Of a stretch of 64,000 bases of DNA, positions 51,927 through 61,050 are shown one piece after another (position 1 is the stretch's first letter; each line of letters starts with the position of its first letter). Source of the stretch: Candidatus Blautia faecigallinarum (GTDB lineage: Bacteria > Bacillota > Clostridia > Lachnospirales > Lachnospiraceae). The DNA lies in NCBI GenBank assembly GCA_019116385.1, contig DXBU01000016.1, positions 1 through 64,000 of the forward strand. Direction: 5' to 3'. The position numbers and the translations under genes are program-made. The notes under the pieces are model-generated. The model was not told where the DNA came from. It saw nothing but the letters and a program-made list of their open reading frames with translations, and searched no databases.

Positions 51927-53525
51927 ATGAAAGCAAAAAAAATCAGTGCACTGTTATTAACAACAGCGATCTTAGCCTCCAGTGCTGTTCTTCCTGTACA
52001 GGCAGCGGCAGAAGAAACCGCAGCAGAAGCGGCAGAGACTACAGAAGAAGCAGCCCAGACTCCGGCAGAGGGAGAGACAAAGGTACCGAAATACGTATTT
52101 TTGTTTATCGGTGACGGAATGAGCTATCCCCAGATCCAGACCACAAACTATTACTTAAGCGCTATGGCAGACGACGGCGACGACATCCTTACCAGCCAGA
52201 ACAACCTGAACATGATGGATTTTCCGGTTGCAGGCTCCGCACAGACCTACGACAGCACATCCTTCTGTCCGGACTCCGCGTCCACAGCCACTTCTATCGC
52301 TACCGGACACAAGACCTACAGCGGAACCATCAACATGGACGAGAAGATGGAAACCTCTTATGAGACCATCGCAGAGAAATTAAAAGACCAGCTTGGCTAC
52401 AAGGTGGGTATCCTTTCCACAGTAAACCTGAACCATGCCACACCGGCAGCTTTCTATGCACATCAGGCATCCAGAAGCAGCTACTATGAGATCGGCCAGG
52501 AGCTGATCGCAAGCGAATTTGATTATTTTGCAGGCGGCGGATTCCTTCAGCCTACAGGCGCAGAAGAAAACCAGACAGATATTTATCAGCTTGCAGAAGA
52601 AGCGGGATATACCGTAGTAAGAACACAGGCTGAGGCTGAGGCTCTTACCGCAGAATCCGGAAAGACCATCGTGATCGATGAGACACTGGCGGATGATGAT
52701 GCCATGAGCTATGCAATGGACCTGGAAGAAGGCGAGTGGGGAATCGCTGACTATGTAGAAAAAGGTATTGAGGTTCTTGATAATGAGACCGGATTCTTTA
52801 TGATGGTAGAAGGCGGAAAGATCGACTGGGCATGTCACGCAAACGATGCGGCATCCACCATCCACGACACCATCGCGCTGGACGAGGCTGTTGGAAAAGC
52901 GGTGGAATTCTACAACGAGCATCCGGATGAGACTCTGATCCTGGTGACCGGCGACCATGAGACCGGCGGTCTGACCATTGGATTTGCAGGAACAGACTAT
53001 GACACCTTCCTTACAAACATCGCAAATCAGAAGATCTCTTATGCAAAATACGATTCTGACTATGTGGCTGCATACAAAGAGAACAAGACAGATTTCGAAA
53101 CCGTTATGGCAGACATCACCGAACTGTTCGGACTGCAGGCGCCGGCAGCAGACGCGGCAGATGCTTCTCAGCAGGCAGACAGCAAGGACGAGCATCCGGA
53201 ATCCGAAGAAGGCGCAGGCACCCTGGTGATGACCGACTACGAATATGCGAAGCTGCAGGCAGCATATGAAGAGACCATGTCCCGCACAGGCGAGGAAAGC
53301 GAGTTTGGCCAGGAAGAATACCTTCTTTACGGAAGCTATGAGCCCCTTACCGTGACCATCACGCACATCCTGAACAATAAGTCCGGTATCGACTTCAGCT
53401 CCTACGCGCATACAGGACTTCCTGTAGAGGTGTTCGCAATGGGCGCTGGACAGGAGCAGTTTGAAGGATACTACGACAACACAGACATCTTTAATAAGAT
53501 GGCTGCCATCACAGGAGTTGCATAA
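51927..53525 (+). CDS. phoA: Secreted alkaline phosphatase
   Basis: This 532-aa enzyme has a Sec signal peptide (about 1-26, ending VQAAA) and an Ala/Glu/Thr-rich linker. The PhoA-type catalytic landmarks are FIGDGMS (metal Asp), FCPDSASTATS (catalytic Ser), GHKT, VEGGKIDWACHANDA and LVTGDHETGG (metal ligands). It should release phosphate from organic phosphates outside the cell. The region 410-440 is a polar insertion (DAADASQQADSKDEHPESEE). A Pho-regulon box was not evident upstream. AAGGAGA precedes the ATG. Confidence 0.92.
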   Translation: MKAKKISALLLTTAILASSAVLPVQAAAEETAAEAAETTEEAAQTPAEGETKVPKYVFLFIGDGMSYPQIQTTNYYLSAMADDGDDILTSQNNLNMMDFPVAGSAQTYDSTSFCPDSASTATSIATGHKTYSGTINMDEKMETSYETIAEKLKDQLGYKVGILSTVNLNHATPAAFYAHQASRSSYYEIGQELIASEFDYFAGGGFLQPTGAEENQTDIYQLAEEAGYTVVRTQAEAEALTAESGKTIVIDETLADDDAMSYAMDLEEGEWGIADYVEKGIEVLDNETGFFMMVEGGKIDWACHANDAASTIHDTIALDEAVGKAVEFYNEHPDETLILVTGDHETGGLTIGFAGTDYDTFLTNIANQKISYAKYDSDYVAAYKENKTDFETVMADITELFGLQAPAADAADASQQADSKDEHPESEEGAGTLVMTDYEYAKLQAAYEETMSRTGEESEFGQEEYLLYGSYEPLTVTITHILNNKSGIDFSSYAHTGLPVEVFAMGAGQEQFEGYYDNTDIFNKMAAITGVA

Positions 53526-53526
53526 T

Positions 53527-54696
53527 ATGATCGACAAGCTTAGAAAGAACTCTGTTTCTTTACTGGCTGTACTGTTGATCCTCATCCTCATAGCCCTTCC
53601 CACGGGCTATGAGGATGCTGCTATTTATCAAGGAACAGACAGAGTAAAAGTCAAAGTGCTGGAAACAGACGAAAGTATGGTGAGAAGCTCCGGCCTGATC
53701 CAGTCCGGAGAACAGACCTGCCAGGTGGAGATCCTGGGAGGAAAATTTAAAGGGCAGACCGCAGAAGCAGTAAATATGCTCAGCGGATCCCTGGAATCCG
53801 ACAAGATCTTTCAGGCGGGGGACACCGCCCATGTGGTCATCAGCTATGACGGGGATGAGATATCCTCTGTGATGATGACGGATCATTACCGGATCGGCTA
53901 TGAGCTGATCCTGGCGGCAGTCTTTGTTGTTTTTCTGATCGCTTTTGCAGGGAAGACAGGACTGCGGGCATTGTTCTCTTTTACCATCACGATCCTGGCT
54001 ATCTGGAAGATCATGGTGCCGGCCTATCTCAGGGGGATCAATCCCATCTGGTGCGGGATCCTTCTCACAGTATTTCTGGCGGTGCTGATCATCTTCATGG
54101 TATACGGATGGGACAGGAAGACCGTTGCGGCAAGCTGCGGAGCGCTTCTGGGCGTCCTGGTCACCTGTGTCATCGGCTGTATCTTTACCGATGTATTTAA
54201 GATCCACGGGGCGGTGATGGCCTATTCCGAAAGCCTGCTCTATGCCGGCTACCAGGACCTGAATCTCACGCAGATTTTTATGAGCAGCATTTTTATCGGC
54301 GCCTCGGGGGCGATGATCGACCTGTCGGTGGATATCACCTCTGCAGTAAATGAGGTAATAGAGAAAAGACCGGATATCGGCTGGAAGGAAGCCGCCGGTT
54401 CCGGAATGAACGTGGGAAGAGCGGCCATGGGGACCATGACCACCACGCTCCTTCTGGCGTATTCCGGCGGATATATCGCGCTCCTGATGACCTTTATGGC
54501 CCAGGGAACGCCCATTGATAATATCCTGAATTATAAATATGTTTCCGCCGAGATTCTGGATACCATCGTGGGAAGCTGCGGCCTGGTGGCGGTGGCGCCG
54601 CTGACAGCGGTCACCAGCGGGATCCTTCTTACAAGAAAAAAGGCAAAACAGCATATATTGGAAATGAAACAGGCAGGATCTGAGCAGGTTTCATAA
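53527..54696 (+). CDS. YibE/F family membrane protein
   Basis: This 389-aa protein has an N-terminal membrane helix, an extracellular beta-rich region (about 25-125, RVKVKVLETDESM), and about seven or eight membrane helices. It contains the family motif region GASGAMIDLSVDITSAVNE. YibE/F proteins are of unproven function, with export or transport suggested. It begins 1 nt after the alkaline phosphatase stop and clearly shares its transcript; AGGAG lies inside the phosphatase 3' end. The frame is open 22 codons upstream, rejected for lack of hydrophobic start and ribosome binding site. Confidence 0.87.
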   Translation: MIDKLRKNSVSLLAVLLILILIALPTGYEDAAIYQGTDRVKVKVLETDESMVRSSGLIQSGEQTCQVEILGGKFKGQTAEAVNMLSGSLESDKIFQAGDTAHVVISYDGDEISSVMMTDHYRIGYELILAAVFVVFLIAFAGKTGLRALFSFTITILAIWKIMVPAYLRGINPIWCGILLTVFLAVLIIFMVYGWDRKTVAASCGALLGVLVTCVIGCIFTDVFKIHGAVMAYSESLLYAGYQDLNLTQIFMSSIFIGASGAMIDLSVDITSAVNEVIEKRPDIGWKEAAGSGMNVGRAAMGTMTTTLLLAYSGGYIALLMTFMAQGTPIDNILNYKYVSAEILDTIVGSCGLVAVAPLTAVTSGILLTRKKAKQHILEMKQAGSEQVS

Positions 54697-54697
54697 T

Positions 54698-54737
54698 AAA
54701 AAAATCCGGTTTCTTTTTGAGAAATCCGGATTTTTTT
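54698..54737. terminator. Bidirectional terminator
   Basis: AAAAAAATCCGG (54698-54709) pairs with CCGGATTTTTTT (54726-54737), with an inner TTTC/GAAA extension. It separates two convergent operons. Confidence 0.92.
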
Positions 54738-54756
54738 AAGTGAAGAAAGGGGATAT

Positions 54757-55752
54757 TTATTTCCTCTTCTCATCGATCATCCTTTCGATCAGGTCAATGG
54801 TCTCACGGATGCCGTAATTCGCACTGTTGATGCAAAGATCATAATTTTCCGGCCTGCCCCAGCGTCCGCCTGTGAAAAAGTCGTAGTATTTTTGGTGCTG
54901 CCGGTCCATTTGTCTTAAGAAACGTGCTGCCTGACGGAATTCCATGTTCTTGGACGCCATGAGCCTTTGTATACGGAGTGAGAAAGGCGCGCTGATAAAA
55001 AGGCTGATGTGTGGAATATGGTTATTGGTGAGGATCGCGTCCGCACATCTTCCCATGATGACGCAGTCTTCGCTTCTGGCCAGACTGCAGATCAGATCGC
55101 TCATGTTAAAGAAGACGGCATCCTGTCTTGGAAGGCCGTGATACCGGTTAAATTCACGGAACCAGGTCTTCAGACTGAAATTCCTCTTTTTATATTTATC
55201 GAAATCTGCAAAGCTTTCTGTCTCCGCATCATTGACGGATCCTTTTTCTGCCTCCAGACGTTTCAGAACCTGATTAAATATTTCCACATCATAATAATTA
55301 ATATGCAGCTCGTCTGCCAGTTCAAAACCGATATCGTTGCCGGCGCTTCCCTGGGTACGGCTGATACAGATGACGAGATGATCATCCCCGGAAAGCTTTT
55401 TTCTCGTAGTCGGATTCAGTTCGGCCCTGGAAAGATCCACGATATCTACCTTGCCGAAGCCGTCCGGGAGCTTTTCGATCTCTTCCAGGATATTGTCGTA
55501 TTCGGCTATCATCCGGTCTTTGGCTTCTTTGTCCTTGATCGTGCGGGCCATATTGCTGATCAGAGCCAGCTCGCTCCTGAGAAGATGCCCGTCCGGCTTC
55601 GTGAGCATCAGCATACACAGATTCTGCACCGTATTTTCCCTGCTTCCGGTAAAGGTCCTGCCAAGGGCAGACCCTACGCATTTATAGACTTCTCCGTCCA
55701 GATCATAGATACGGTTTGCAAGCTCCATACATTTTTCTCGATTTTCCTGCAT
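54757..55752 (-). CDS. Cytidylate-kinase-like family protein with N-terminal extension
   Basis: This 331-aa protein has a C-terminal domain (about 125-331) of the cytidylate-kinase-like family: VICISRTQGSAGNDIGFELADEL supplies the P-loop region, shown here in part as GSAGNDIG, then HINYYDVEIF, VIMGRCADAIL and HISLFISAPFSLR. The first 120 residues are a helical extension with a regulator-like look (LCMLMLTKPDGHLLRSE), not usual for plain members. Substrate and role are unknown. It lies 15 nt after the antiporter gene, in the same minus-strand operon. Confidence 0.8.
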   Translation of the reverse strand: MQENREKCMELANRIYDLDGEVYKCVGSALGRTFTGSRENTVQNLCMLMLTKPDGHLLRSELALISNMARTIKDKEAKDRMIAEYDNILEEIEKLPDGFGKVDIVDLSRAELNPTTRKKLSGDDHLVICISRTQGSAGNDIGFELADELHINYYDVEIFNQVLKRLEAEKGSVNDAETESFADFDKYKKRNFSLKTWFREFNRYHGLPRQDAVFFNMSDLICSLARSEDCVIMGRCADAILTNNHIPHISLFISAPFSLRIQRLMASKNMEFRQAARFLRQMDRQHQKYYDFFTGGRWGRPENYDLCINSANYGIRETIDLIERMIDEKRK

Positions 55753-55767
55753 AACTGTCTGTCCTCC

Positions 55768-57207
55768 TTACAAAAAGAATACCAGCATATCCAATATAAA
55801 TACCGGGATCAAAAAGCCTAAAGACCACAGCATATATCCGAAGAAGGACGGCATATTGACGCCGTTTTCATCGGAGATGGATTTTACCATGAAGTTGGGG
55901 GCGTTGCCGATATAGGTATTCGCGCCCATAAATACAGCGCCGCAGGAGATCGCGGACAGAAGGTGTACCGGAACGGTTCCCAGGCTGGTGGCGATCCCGC
56001 TGGTAAAGCCGAGGGTTCCTGCTGTCGTAAGGAAGACCAGATAAGTGGGCGTATTATCCAGAAAGCTGGACAGGGCGCCAGTGGACCAGAAAAGCTGATA
56101 GGGCTGATCCAGGCCAAGATTCGGTCCTACCTGTCTTAACAGCATCAGAGCAGGCTGCATGGTAATGAAAATGCCGATGAATAAAACGGCGACCTCTTTG
56201 ATCGCGCCCCAGGTAAAATGGTTCCTTGTACGGATCTCTTTGGGCGTTGTCTTAAAGGAAAGCCCTGCCGCGATGAGGATGATCACGATCTCGATGACAG
56301 AAGGAAAGCCCAATGTCACATCCTTGAAAATATGTATGCCGAGAACATTTCCGGCACTGTCCTGGAAAGCCTCCAGGCCGGGCAGCACTCCGCTTAGGAT
56401 AACGGCACCCACAATCATCAGCAGAAAAATGAGATTGTGCAGGCCGTCGATGCGGAACTGGGTTCCGGGCCTGCTGATATCGGGCTTTCTCCCTTCGGCG
56501 ATATCCTTGCGGTACATCCTTTTATCCACATGATAAAACAGAAAGAGAAGGATCACCATATTAAAAAGCAGAACCGGAAACAGGTGCAGACTCCAGAAAA
56601 ACGGAACACCCCGCATAAATCCCATCAAAAGAGGCGGATCGCCGATAGGAGTCAGGATCCCGCCCATATTGGAGACCAGGAAGATAAAGAAGATCATGAT
56701 ATGACTTTTTCTTCTTCTCCAGGAGTTCATTTTCAGTACAGGACGTACCATGAGCATGCTGGCGCCCGTCGTCCCGATACAGCTTGCCAGGAAGGTTCCC
56801 AGTGTCAGAAGCCCTACATTTACACGGGGCGAGCCTGCAAAATCTCCTTCCATGGTAATATTGCCGGACACACAGAACAGGCCGAACAACAGGATGATAA
56901 AGGTAAGATAGTCGTTCACTGTACATTCCAGCACGGTTTCCGCCATCCCGCCTGCCCCGTAAATGACGGCAAAGGGAACCGCCATGACCAGGATCCAGAG
57001 GAGGACCACAAGCGGCTGATGGGATTCCCACCATTCTCCCTTGACAAGCGGCATCACCGCAATACAAAGCAGCAGTCCCGCAAATGGAATACAAAGCCAT
57101 ACAGGTACTGCTGCTGAGCCACCGGTGCTCTCTGCCGCCCAGACATTGACCGGGCAGAGGAGAAGCACATAGAATAAAATAGTTATGATCGTTGCAAATT
57201 TTTTCAA
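55768..57207 (-). CDS. Sodium:proton antiporter-like (NhaD/CitMHS superfamily) protein
   Basis: This 479-aa ion transporter of the IT superfamily has about eleven membrane segments. It contains VNDYLTFIILLFGLF, IGTTGASMLMVRPVL, SNMGGILTPIGDPPLLMGF and SSFLDNTPTYLVF, the paired hairpin motifs of NhaD-type antiporters. An N-terminal segment ending VWA resembles a signal. The start is TTG at 57207 because GGAGGTGA lies 5 nt upstream; the ATG at 57228 precedes that site. The following gene encodes a cytidylate-kinase-like protein. Confidence 0.82.
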   Translation of the reverse strand: MKKFATIITILFYVLLLCPVNVWAAESTGGSAAVPVWLCIPFAGLLLCIAVMPLVKGEWWESHQPLVVLLWILVMAVPFAVIYGAGGMAETVLECTVNDYLTFIILLFGLFCVSGNITMEGDFAGSPRVNVGLLTLGTFLASCIGTTGASMLMVRPVLKMNSWRRRKSHIMIFFIFLVSNMGGILTPIGDPPLLMGFMRGVPFFWSLHLFPVLLFNMVILLFLFYHVDKRMYRKDIAEGRKPDISRPGTQFRIDGLHNLIFLLMIVGAVILSGVLPGLEAFQDSAGNVLGIHIFKDVTLGFPSVIEIVIILIAAGLSFKTTPKEIRTRNHFTWGAIKEVAVLFIGIFITMQPALMLLRQVGPNLGLDQPYQLFWSTGALSSFLDNTPTYLVFLTTAGTLGFTSGIATSLGTVPVHLLSAISCGAVFMGANTYIGNAPNFMVKSISDENGVNMPSFFGYMLWSLGFLIPVFILDMLVFFL

Positions 57208-57232
57208 AATAGTCACCTCCAAAGCCATTGAA

Positions 57233-57260
57233 ATTATAGCACATTGGAAGAAAAAAGCAA
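57233..57260 (-). promoter_or_regulatory. Promoter of the antiporter operon
   Basis: On the minus strand, TTGCTT (57255-57260), a 16-bp spacer and TATAAT (57233-57238) with a preceding TGC extended -10. Confidence 0.7.
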
Positions 57261-57272
57261 AGAAGGTGTTTA

Positions 57273-58652
57273 TTATAATAGTCCGGCAATCGTGGAGGCC
57301 ACACTGTCGCTGGCGATGATCGTGATATTATTCATAACGATCAGATCCTGGATATTATTTTCTTTTACATAGTCCACAACGTTTACATTTGCGTACCGGA
57401 AGTCCACCACGTAAACCTTATCATAGTGGTCCACCAGGAAAGGAACAAAGCAGTTGCCGTAGGATTCCTTCAGCACCAGACAGGAGGAGCCATCCTCGAT
57501 TTCCGGATTGTCGATAATGGTCAAAGGCTTATCGCCTGCAATATAGCAGTAGTAACCGGAACTGTCGCCCCAGGTGCTCACATCTTCGATGATATTCCAC
57601 TGATATTCCGTGCCGTCCACATCCCAGTAGACCATATCGTTGGTCCCCATAGGAACATAGGCGGTCACCGTGTCCGGATTCTTGGCCATATCCCCGTTCA
57701 TAAGCTGGGAATAGAAGGTTCCAAGGAAGGGGGAAAAGGTCATTGTTTCGAAATCCGAAAGCTCATGAGGCTCGATTCCCTTCTCTTCACAGAAATTCAG
57801 GTATACATAGTAAGCGCCCAGCTGGGTCCAGTGATGGTCTGTCCGGAAATAAAGGTATTCATCGTTGTGTTCCCGGAGGGTCTCGATGGTCTTGACGGGT
57901 TTGACCTTGTCATACAGGCTGTGATAATAAGCGATCGCCTGTGTCTGGTCAGAGCCGCCCAGGCTGTGAAGCTCGTCCTCGGGGAGCATGGCTCCGGAGT
58001 TGTTGGGCACCAGGATAGAATAGACGTCTGCCTGACCCTGAAGCTCCTGGGCTGCCTGGTTCAGGGCATCGGTATAAATTTCAGCTGCGCTTTGGCTGTA
58101 GTAGTAAACACTATATGCAGCTCCATCTTTTACATAAAGGCCTTTTTGGATCTGGTTTTGGATCTCGGCTTCCATCGCCTCGCTGTCCGGGGCGCTTACC
58201 GGTTCCGCTTCCTCCGCGGGCTCTTCACTGGTGTCCACTACCATATCCACAAGGGAATCCTGGGTATCCCCGTCTTCTGCTTCTGCATCTGCAGATAAAG
58301 TGGGGATCTCGTCTCCCTGTTCATTGCCGCCCACCATCATGGTGGAGGTAGTGACTCCATAGGCGGTTTTCAGAGTCTGGTCAATAGAGATCAGGCCGTC
58401 TCTCATAGGAAATGTATCCGAATACCACAAAGAAACATCTGAACAAAAGGAACCATCAAGAAAAGAGGCCAGTGTCAGCTTTGGAAACTTGGTCAATTCT
58501 CGTTTTTCCACATTAGAAGTGGATGGGCGCAGGAACAGCAAGATTCCCATGATCCCGCCCAAAAGCATAAGCACGGCAAAGATCCGGGTGCTGACGGCTC
58601 GGAATCGCATGATGGTTTTCTTTTGCTTTTTTGTATATTTATTCTTATTCAT
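57273..58652 (-). CDS. DHHW-family protein (AlgJ/AlgX-like O-acetylation partner)
   Basis: This 459-aa protein has a basic N-terminus, one membrane helix (about 19-40) and an extracellular SGNH-like domain. It contains SDTFPMRDGLI, ILVPNNSGAMLPED, the signature TDHHWTQLGAYYVY and a late SYGNCFVPFL motif region. DHHW proteins are typically paired with MBOAT acyltransferases and move acyl groups onto an extracellular polymer. An acidic, low-complexity insert lies at about 110-160. It is 78 nt downstream of the MBOAT gene on the same strand. Confidence 0.85.
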   Translation of the reverse strand: MNKNKYTKKQKKTIMRFRAVSTRIFAVLMLLGGIMGILLFLRPSTSNVEKRELTKFPKLTLASFLDGSFCSDVSLWYSDTFPMRDGLISIDQTLKTAYGVTTSTMMVGGNEQGDEIPTLSADAEAEDGDTQDSLVDMVVDTSEEPAEEAEPVSAPDSEAMEAEIQNQIQKGLYVKDGAAYSVYYYSQSAAEIYTDALNQAAQELQGQADVYSILVPNNSGAMLPEDELHSLGGSDQTQAIAYYHSLYDKVKPVKTIETLREHNDEYLYFRTDHHWTQLGAYYVYLNFCEEKGIEPHELSDFETMTFSPFLGTFYSQLMNGDMAKNPDTVTAYVPMGTNDMVYWDVDGTEYQWNIIEDVSTWGDSSGYYCYIAGDKPLTIIDNPEIEDGSSCLVLKESYGNCFVPFLVDHYDKVYVVDFRYANVNVVDYVKENNIQDLIVMNNITIIASDSVASTIAGLL

Positions 58653-58730
58653 TTTCCTTTCCTCTTTTTGCTTCCTGCTTTGTCTGTATAGTCTGCGTGT
58701 TATCGGAGACTTATGGTGCCTGATCTTTCC

Positions 58731-60152
58731 TTAAAACTGGAAATACAGGAAGGGATTGTAGCTTGCCCCGATCAAAGACAGCACAGATAAAAACAGCAAA
58801 AGCGGCGGAACCAGCAGTTCCGTAATATTAAACAGCATAAATACAGCATGGTTGCTTTTTCCCGCGTTAAAGAGAAACTTCCGAAGATTTTTGCCAAGGG
58901 ATGTGACCGCAATGCATGCAAAGATCAGGAAGAAGATATTTCCCATAAACACAGTATATGCTTCCAGCCCGGTAAAGCCTGAAGTGCCCACTCCGAACAG
59001 CCCCAGGAAGACCGTTCCCAGTTCCGGGAGGCTTTCAAAGCGGAAGATGACCCAGCCGAAGAAGACTACGATCAGTGTGTATATATGATCCAGTACCTTG
59101 GGCATCCTGCCTTTGATGACAAACCGTTCCAGAAGGAGGAACAACAGGTAATAAATCCCCCATAGGATATAATTCCAGCTGGCGCCGTGCCACATCCCGG
59201 TAAGGAACCAGACAACGGACATATTTCGTACGATCTTCAGATTGGAGCAGCGGCTGCCGCCCAGAGGGATATAGACATAATCCCGGAAAAAGGTACTTAA
59301 GGAAATGTGCCATCTCCGCCAGAAATCCTGTACGGAATTTGCCATATAGGGATAATTGAAGTTCTCCAGATAGTGAAAGCCGACCATTCGTCCCATACCG
59401 ATGGCCATATCTGAGTAAGCAGAAAAATCCAGGTAGATCTGCAGCATGTAAAAAAGCATTCCCAGCCATAAGCCTAAAGAAGACTGGGCGGAGAGTGCTT
59501 CCACTCCCGGCTGCAGAAGGGTATCTGCGGCGGAAGCACAGGAATTGGCCAGAATGGCTTTTTTTGCCAGACCGATACAAAAACGGCGGATTCCCACATA
59601 GACATCTGTCTGGGATACTTTTCTGGAATCGATTTCGTCTGCCACTGTTTCGTAGCGGACGATAGGTCCGGCAATACACTGATGGAAAAGGCTGGAGTAC
59701 AAAAGCAGTTTCCAGTATTTAGGCTGTGCCTGGACTTCTCCCCGGTATACATCGACCACATAGGATAAAAGCTGGAAGGTATAAAAGGAAATTCCAATGG
59801 GGAGTACAATATTGGGAATTGCTTTGGGGAACCCGGTCAGCGCCTGAAGGTTGCTCAGGAAAAATACCGTGTACTTAAAGATACCCAAAAGCCCCAGCAT
59901 GGATACACATTCCAGGATCATATATAGTTTTTTCGTCTTTGGAGTGTCTGCTGCTTGGATTTTAACGCCGCAGAACCAGCTGATAAACGTTTCTCCCACC
60001 AGCAGGATCAGAAAACGGGGACCTCCCCATGCGTAAAAAATTAAAGAAAAAATAAGAAGAACTTGGTTTTTATACTTTTTTGGCGCAAAAAAGTATATGA
60101 CCAGGTTCAGCACCAGAAAAACAAAAATAAAAAGTAAACTTGAAAATACCAT
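58731..60152 (-). CDS. MBOAT-family O-acyltransferase (AlgI/DltB-like)
   Basis: This 473-aa polytopic membrane protein has the AlgI/PatA landmarks FYAWGGPRFLILL, PIGISFYTFQLLSYVVDVYRG in part, QDFWRRWHISLSTFFRDYVYIPLGG in part, and WFLTGMWHGASWNYILWG with the invariant histidine. It probably passes acetyl groups across the membrane to the DHHW partner. The polymer target is unknown; wall polysaccharide or teichoic acid are options. It has its own promoter with a palindrome at the start site. Confidence 0.9.
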   Translation of the reverse strand: MVFSSLLFIFVFLVLNLVIYFFAPKKYKNQVLLIFSLIFYAWGGPRFLILLVGETFISWFCGVKIQAADTPKTKKLYMILECVSMLGLLGIFKYTVFFLSNLQALTGFPKAIPNIVLPIGISFYTFQLLSYVVDVYRGEVQAQPKYWKLLLYSSLFHQCIAGPIVRYETVADEIDSRKVSQTDVYVGIRRFCIGLAKKAILANSCASAADTLLQPGVEALSAQSSLGLWLGMLFYMLQIYLDFSAYSDMAIGMGRMVGFHYLENFNYPYMANSVQDFWRRWHISLSTFFRDYVYIPLGGSRCSNLKIVRNMSVVWFLTGMWHGASWNYILWGIYYLLFLLLERFVIKGRMPKVLDHIYTLIVVFFGWVIFRFESLPELGTVFLGLFGVGTSGFTGLEAYTVFMGNIFFLIFACIAVTSLGKNLRKFLFNAGKSNHAVFMLFNITELLVPPLLLFLSVLSLIGASYNPFLYFQF

Positions 60153-60197
60153 GACTTTCTTTTCTCTCCCGTTTCTTTAGGCGAAACCGACCTTTTT

Positions 60198-60212
60198 TGT
60201 CAAATTTTGACA
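60198..60212. promoter_or_regulatory. Palindromic operator at the MBOAT start site
   Basis: TGTCAAATTTTGACA is a perfect 7+1+7 palindrome. It sits 9 bp downstream of the minus-strand -10, where a bound repressor would block initiation. Its half-site differs from the TetR palindrome at 60965. Confidence 0.6.
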
Positions 60213-60220
60213 CCAGAATT

Positions 60221-60249
60221 AGTATATATGGAAAATGTGGTTTCTGCAA
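60221..60249 (-). promoter_or_regulatory. Promoter of the MBOAT-DHHW operon
   Basis: On the minus strand, TTGCAG (60244-60249), a 17-bp spacer and TATACT (60221-60226). Confidence 0.72.
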
Positions 60250-60316
60250 GAAGAATATAGCATCACGGGAAACAATTTTCGCAGGTTTTTCAAGGCTTTT
60301 TATGTGCAAAATTTTC

Positions 60317-60354
60317 TATTTTATCAGGAGCCTTGGGCGGATCCTGATAAAATA
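60317..60354 (-). terminator. Hairpin after the TetR regulator gene
   Basis: TATTTTATCAGGA (60317-60329) pairs exactly with TCCTGATAAAATA (60342-60354), 12-nt loop. The T-tract on the minus strand is weak, so termination is likely but not certain. Confidence 0.68.
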
Positions 60355-60369
60355 GCGGCAGGAATCTGC

Positions 60370-60903
60370 TTATGTGCCATAGATACTGTCCAGTACGCCT
60401 GCAATTTCATCCAGGGATTCCCTGTATCCGCCGGAGGCCCAGGAAATGTAAATGTTGTACAAAGCACCAGCAAAGCCGGACAGCTTGTAGTATTCTTTAG
60501 GGGAGGCGGTTTCATCCAGCCATTTCTGCTGGACGTATTGTGTGAGATAATCCAGAAAGATATTTCCGAATCCGCAGTGGATCAGACCGTCAAAGAACTC
60601 CCGGTATTCATACCAGTATTTAAAACAGTGGAGCATATGGGCCCGGTCATAGTAGATGCCTTTGAGCTGCTGCTGGCGGTCCTCTTCTTCATATTTGATG
60701 AAAATGTCCCTTAGGTGGAGGGAGAAGATCTCTTCCTTTGACCGGTAATTCCGGTAAAAGGTCATTCGGGAAACTCCTGCCCGCTGGGTCAGCTCGGAAA
60801 CAGTGATGGCTGACAAAGGTTTTTCTTTGATCAGCTGCAACAGGGCCTGGGCGATACATTCCCTTGCAAGGATATTGGCCTGGCTTTTACGTTCTCTTTT
60901 CAT
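60370..60903 (-). CDS. TetR/AcrR-family transcriptional regulator
   Basis: This 177-aa regulator has the N-terminal TetR helix-turn-helix (about 8-60): PLSAITVSELTQRAGVSRMT in part, then FYRNYRSKEEIF. The C-terminal ligand/dimer domain resembles the DhaS-like TetR_C group. ATG at 60903 follows AGGGGGA; 13 upstream codons are open but lack a site. It is divergent from the degV gene with a perfect palindrome between them, likely its operator. Confidence 0.88.
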   Translation of the reverse strand: MKRERKSQANILARECIAQALLQLIKEKPLSAITVSELTQRAGVSRMTFYRNYRSKEEIFSLHLRDIFIKYEEEDRQQQLKGIYYDRAHMLHCFKYWYEYREFFDGLIHCGFGNIFLDYLTQYVQQKWLDETASPKEYYKLSGFAGALYNIYISWASGGYRESLDEIAGVLDSIYGT

Positions 60904-60964
60904 AAACAAATCCCCTTTTTTTGTAACAGTTGTCCGCTGCAATATTGAAAAATGTTGAAATAAA

Positions 60965-60981
60965 TGTTACAATTTGTAACA
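60965..60981. promoter_or_regulatory. Palindromic operator between tetR and degV
   Basis: TGTTACAATTTGTAACA is a perfect 8+1+8 palindrome, the size expected for a TetR dimer. A related half-site, TGTAACA, occurs at 60920-60926. Confidence 0.72.
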
Positions 60982-61050
60982 CTAATTATAGTTTTAAAAA
61001 AGGCCGATGGCAAGGGAAAAAGAAAAAATAACAGGATGAATGGTGAGGGA

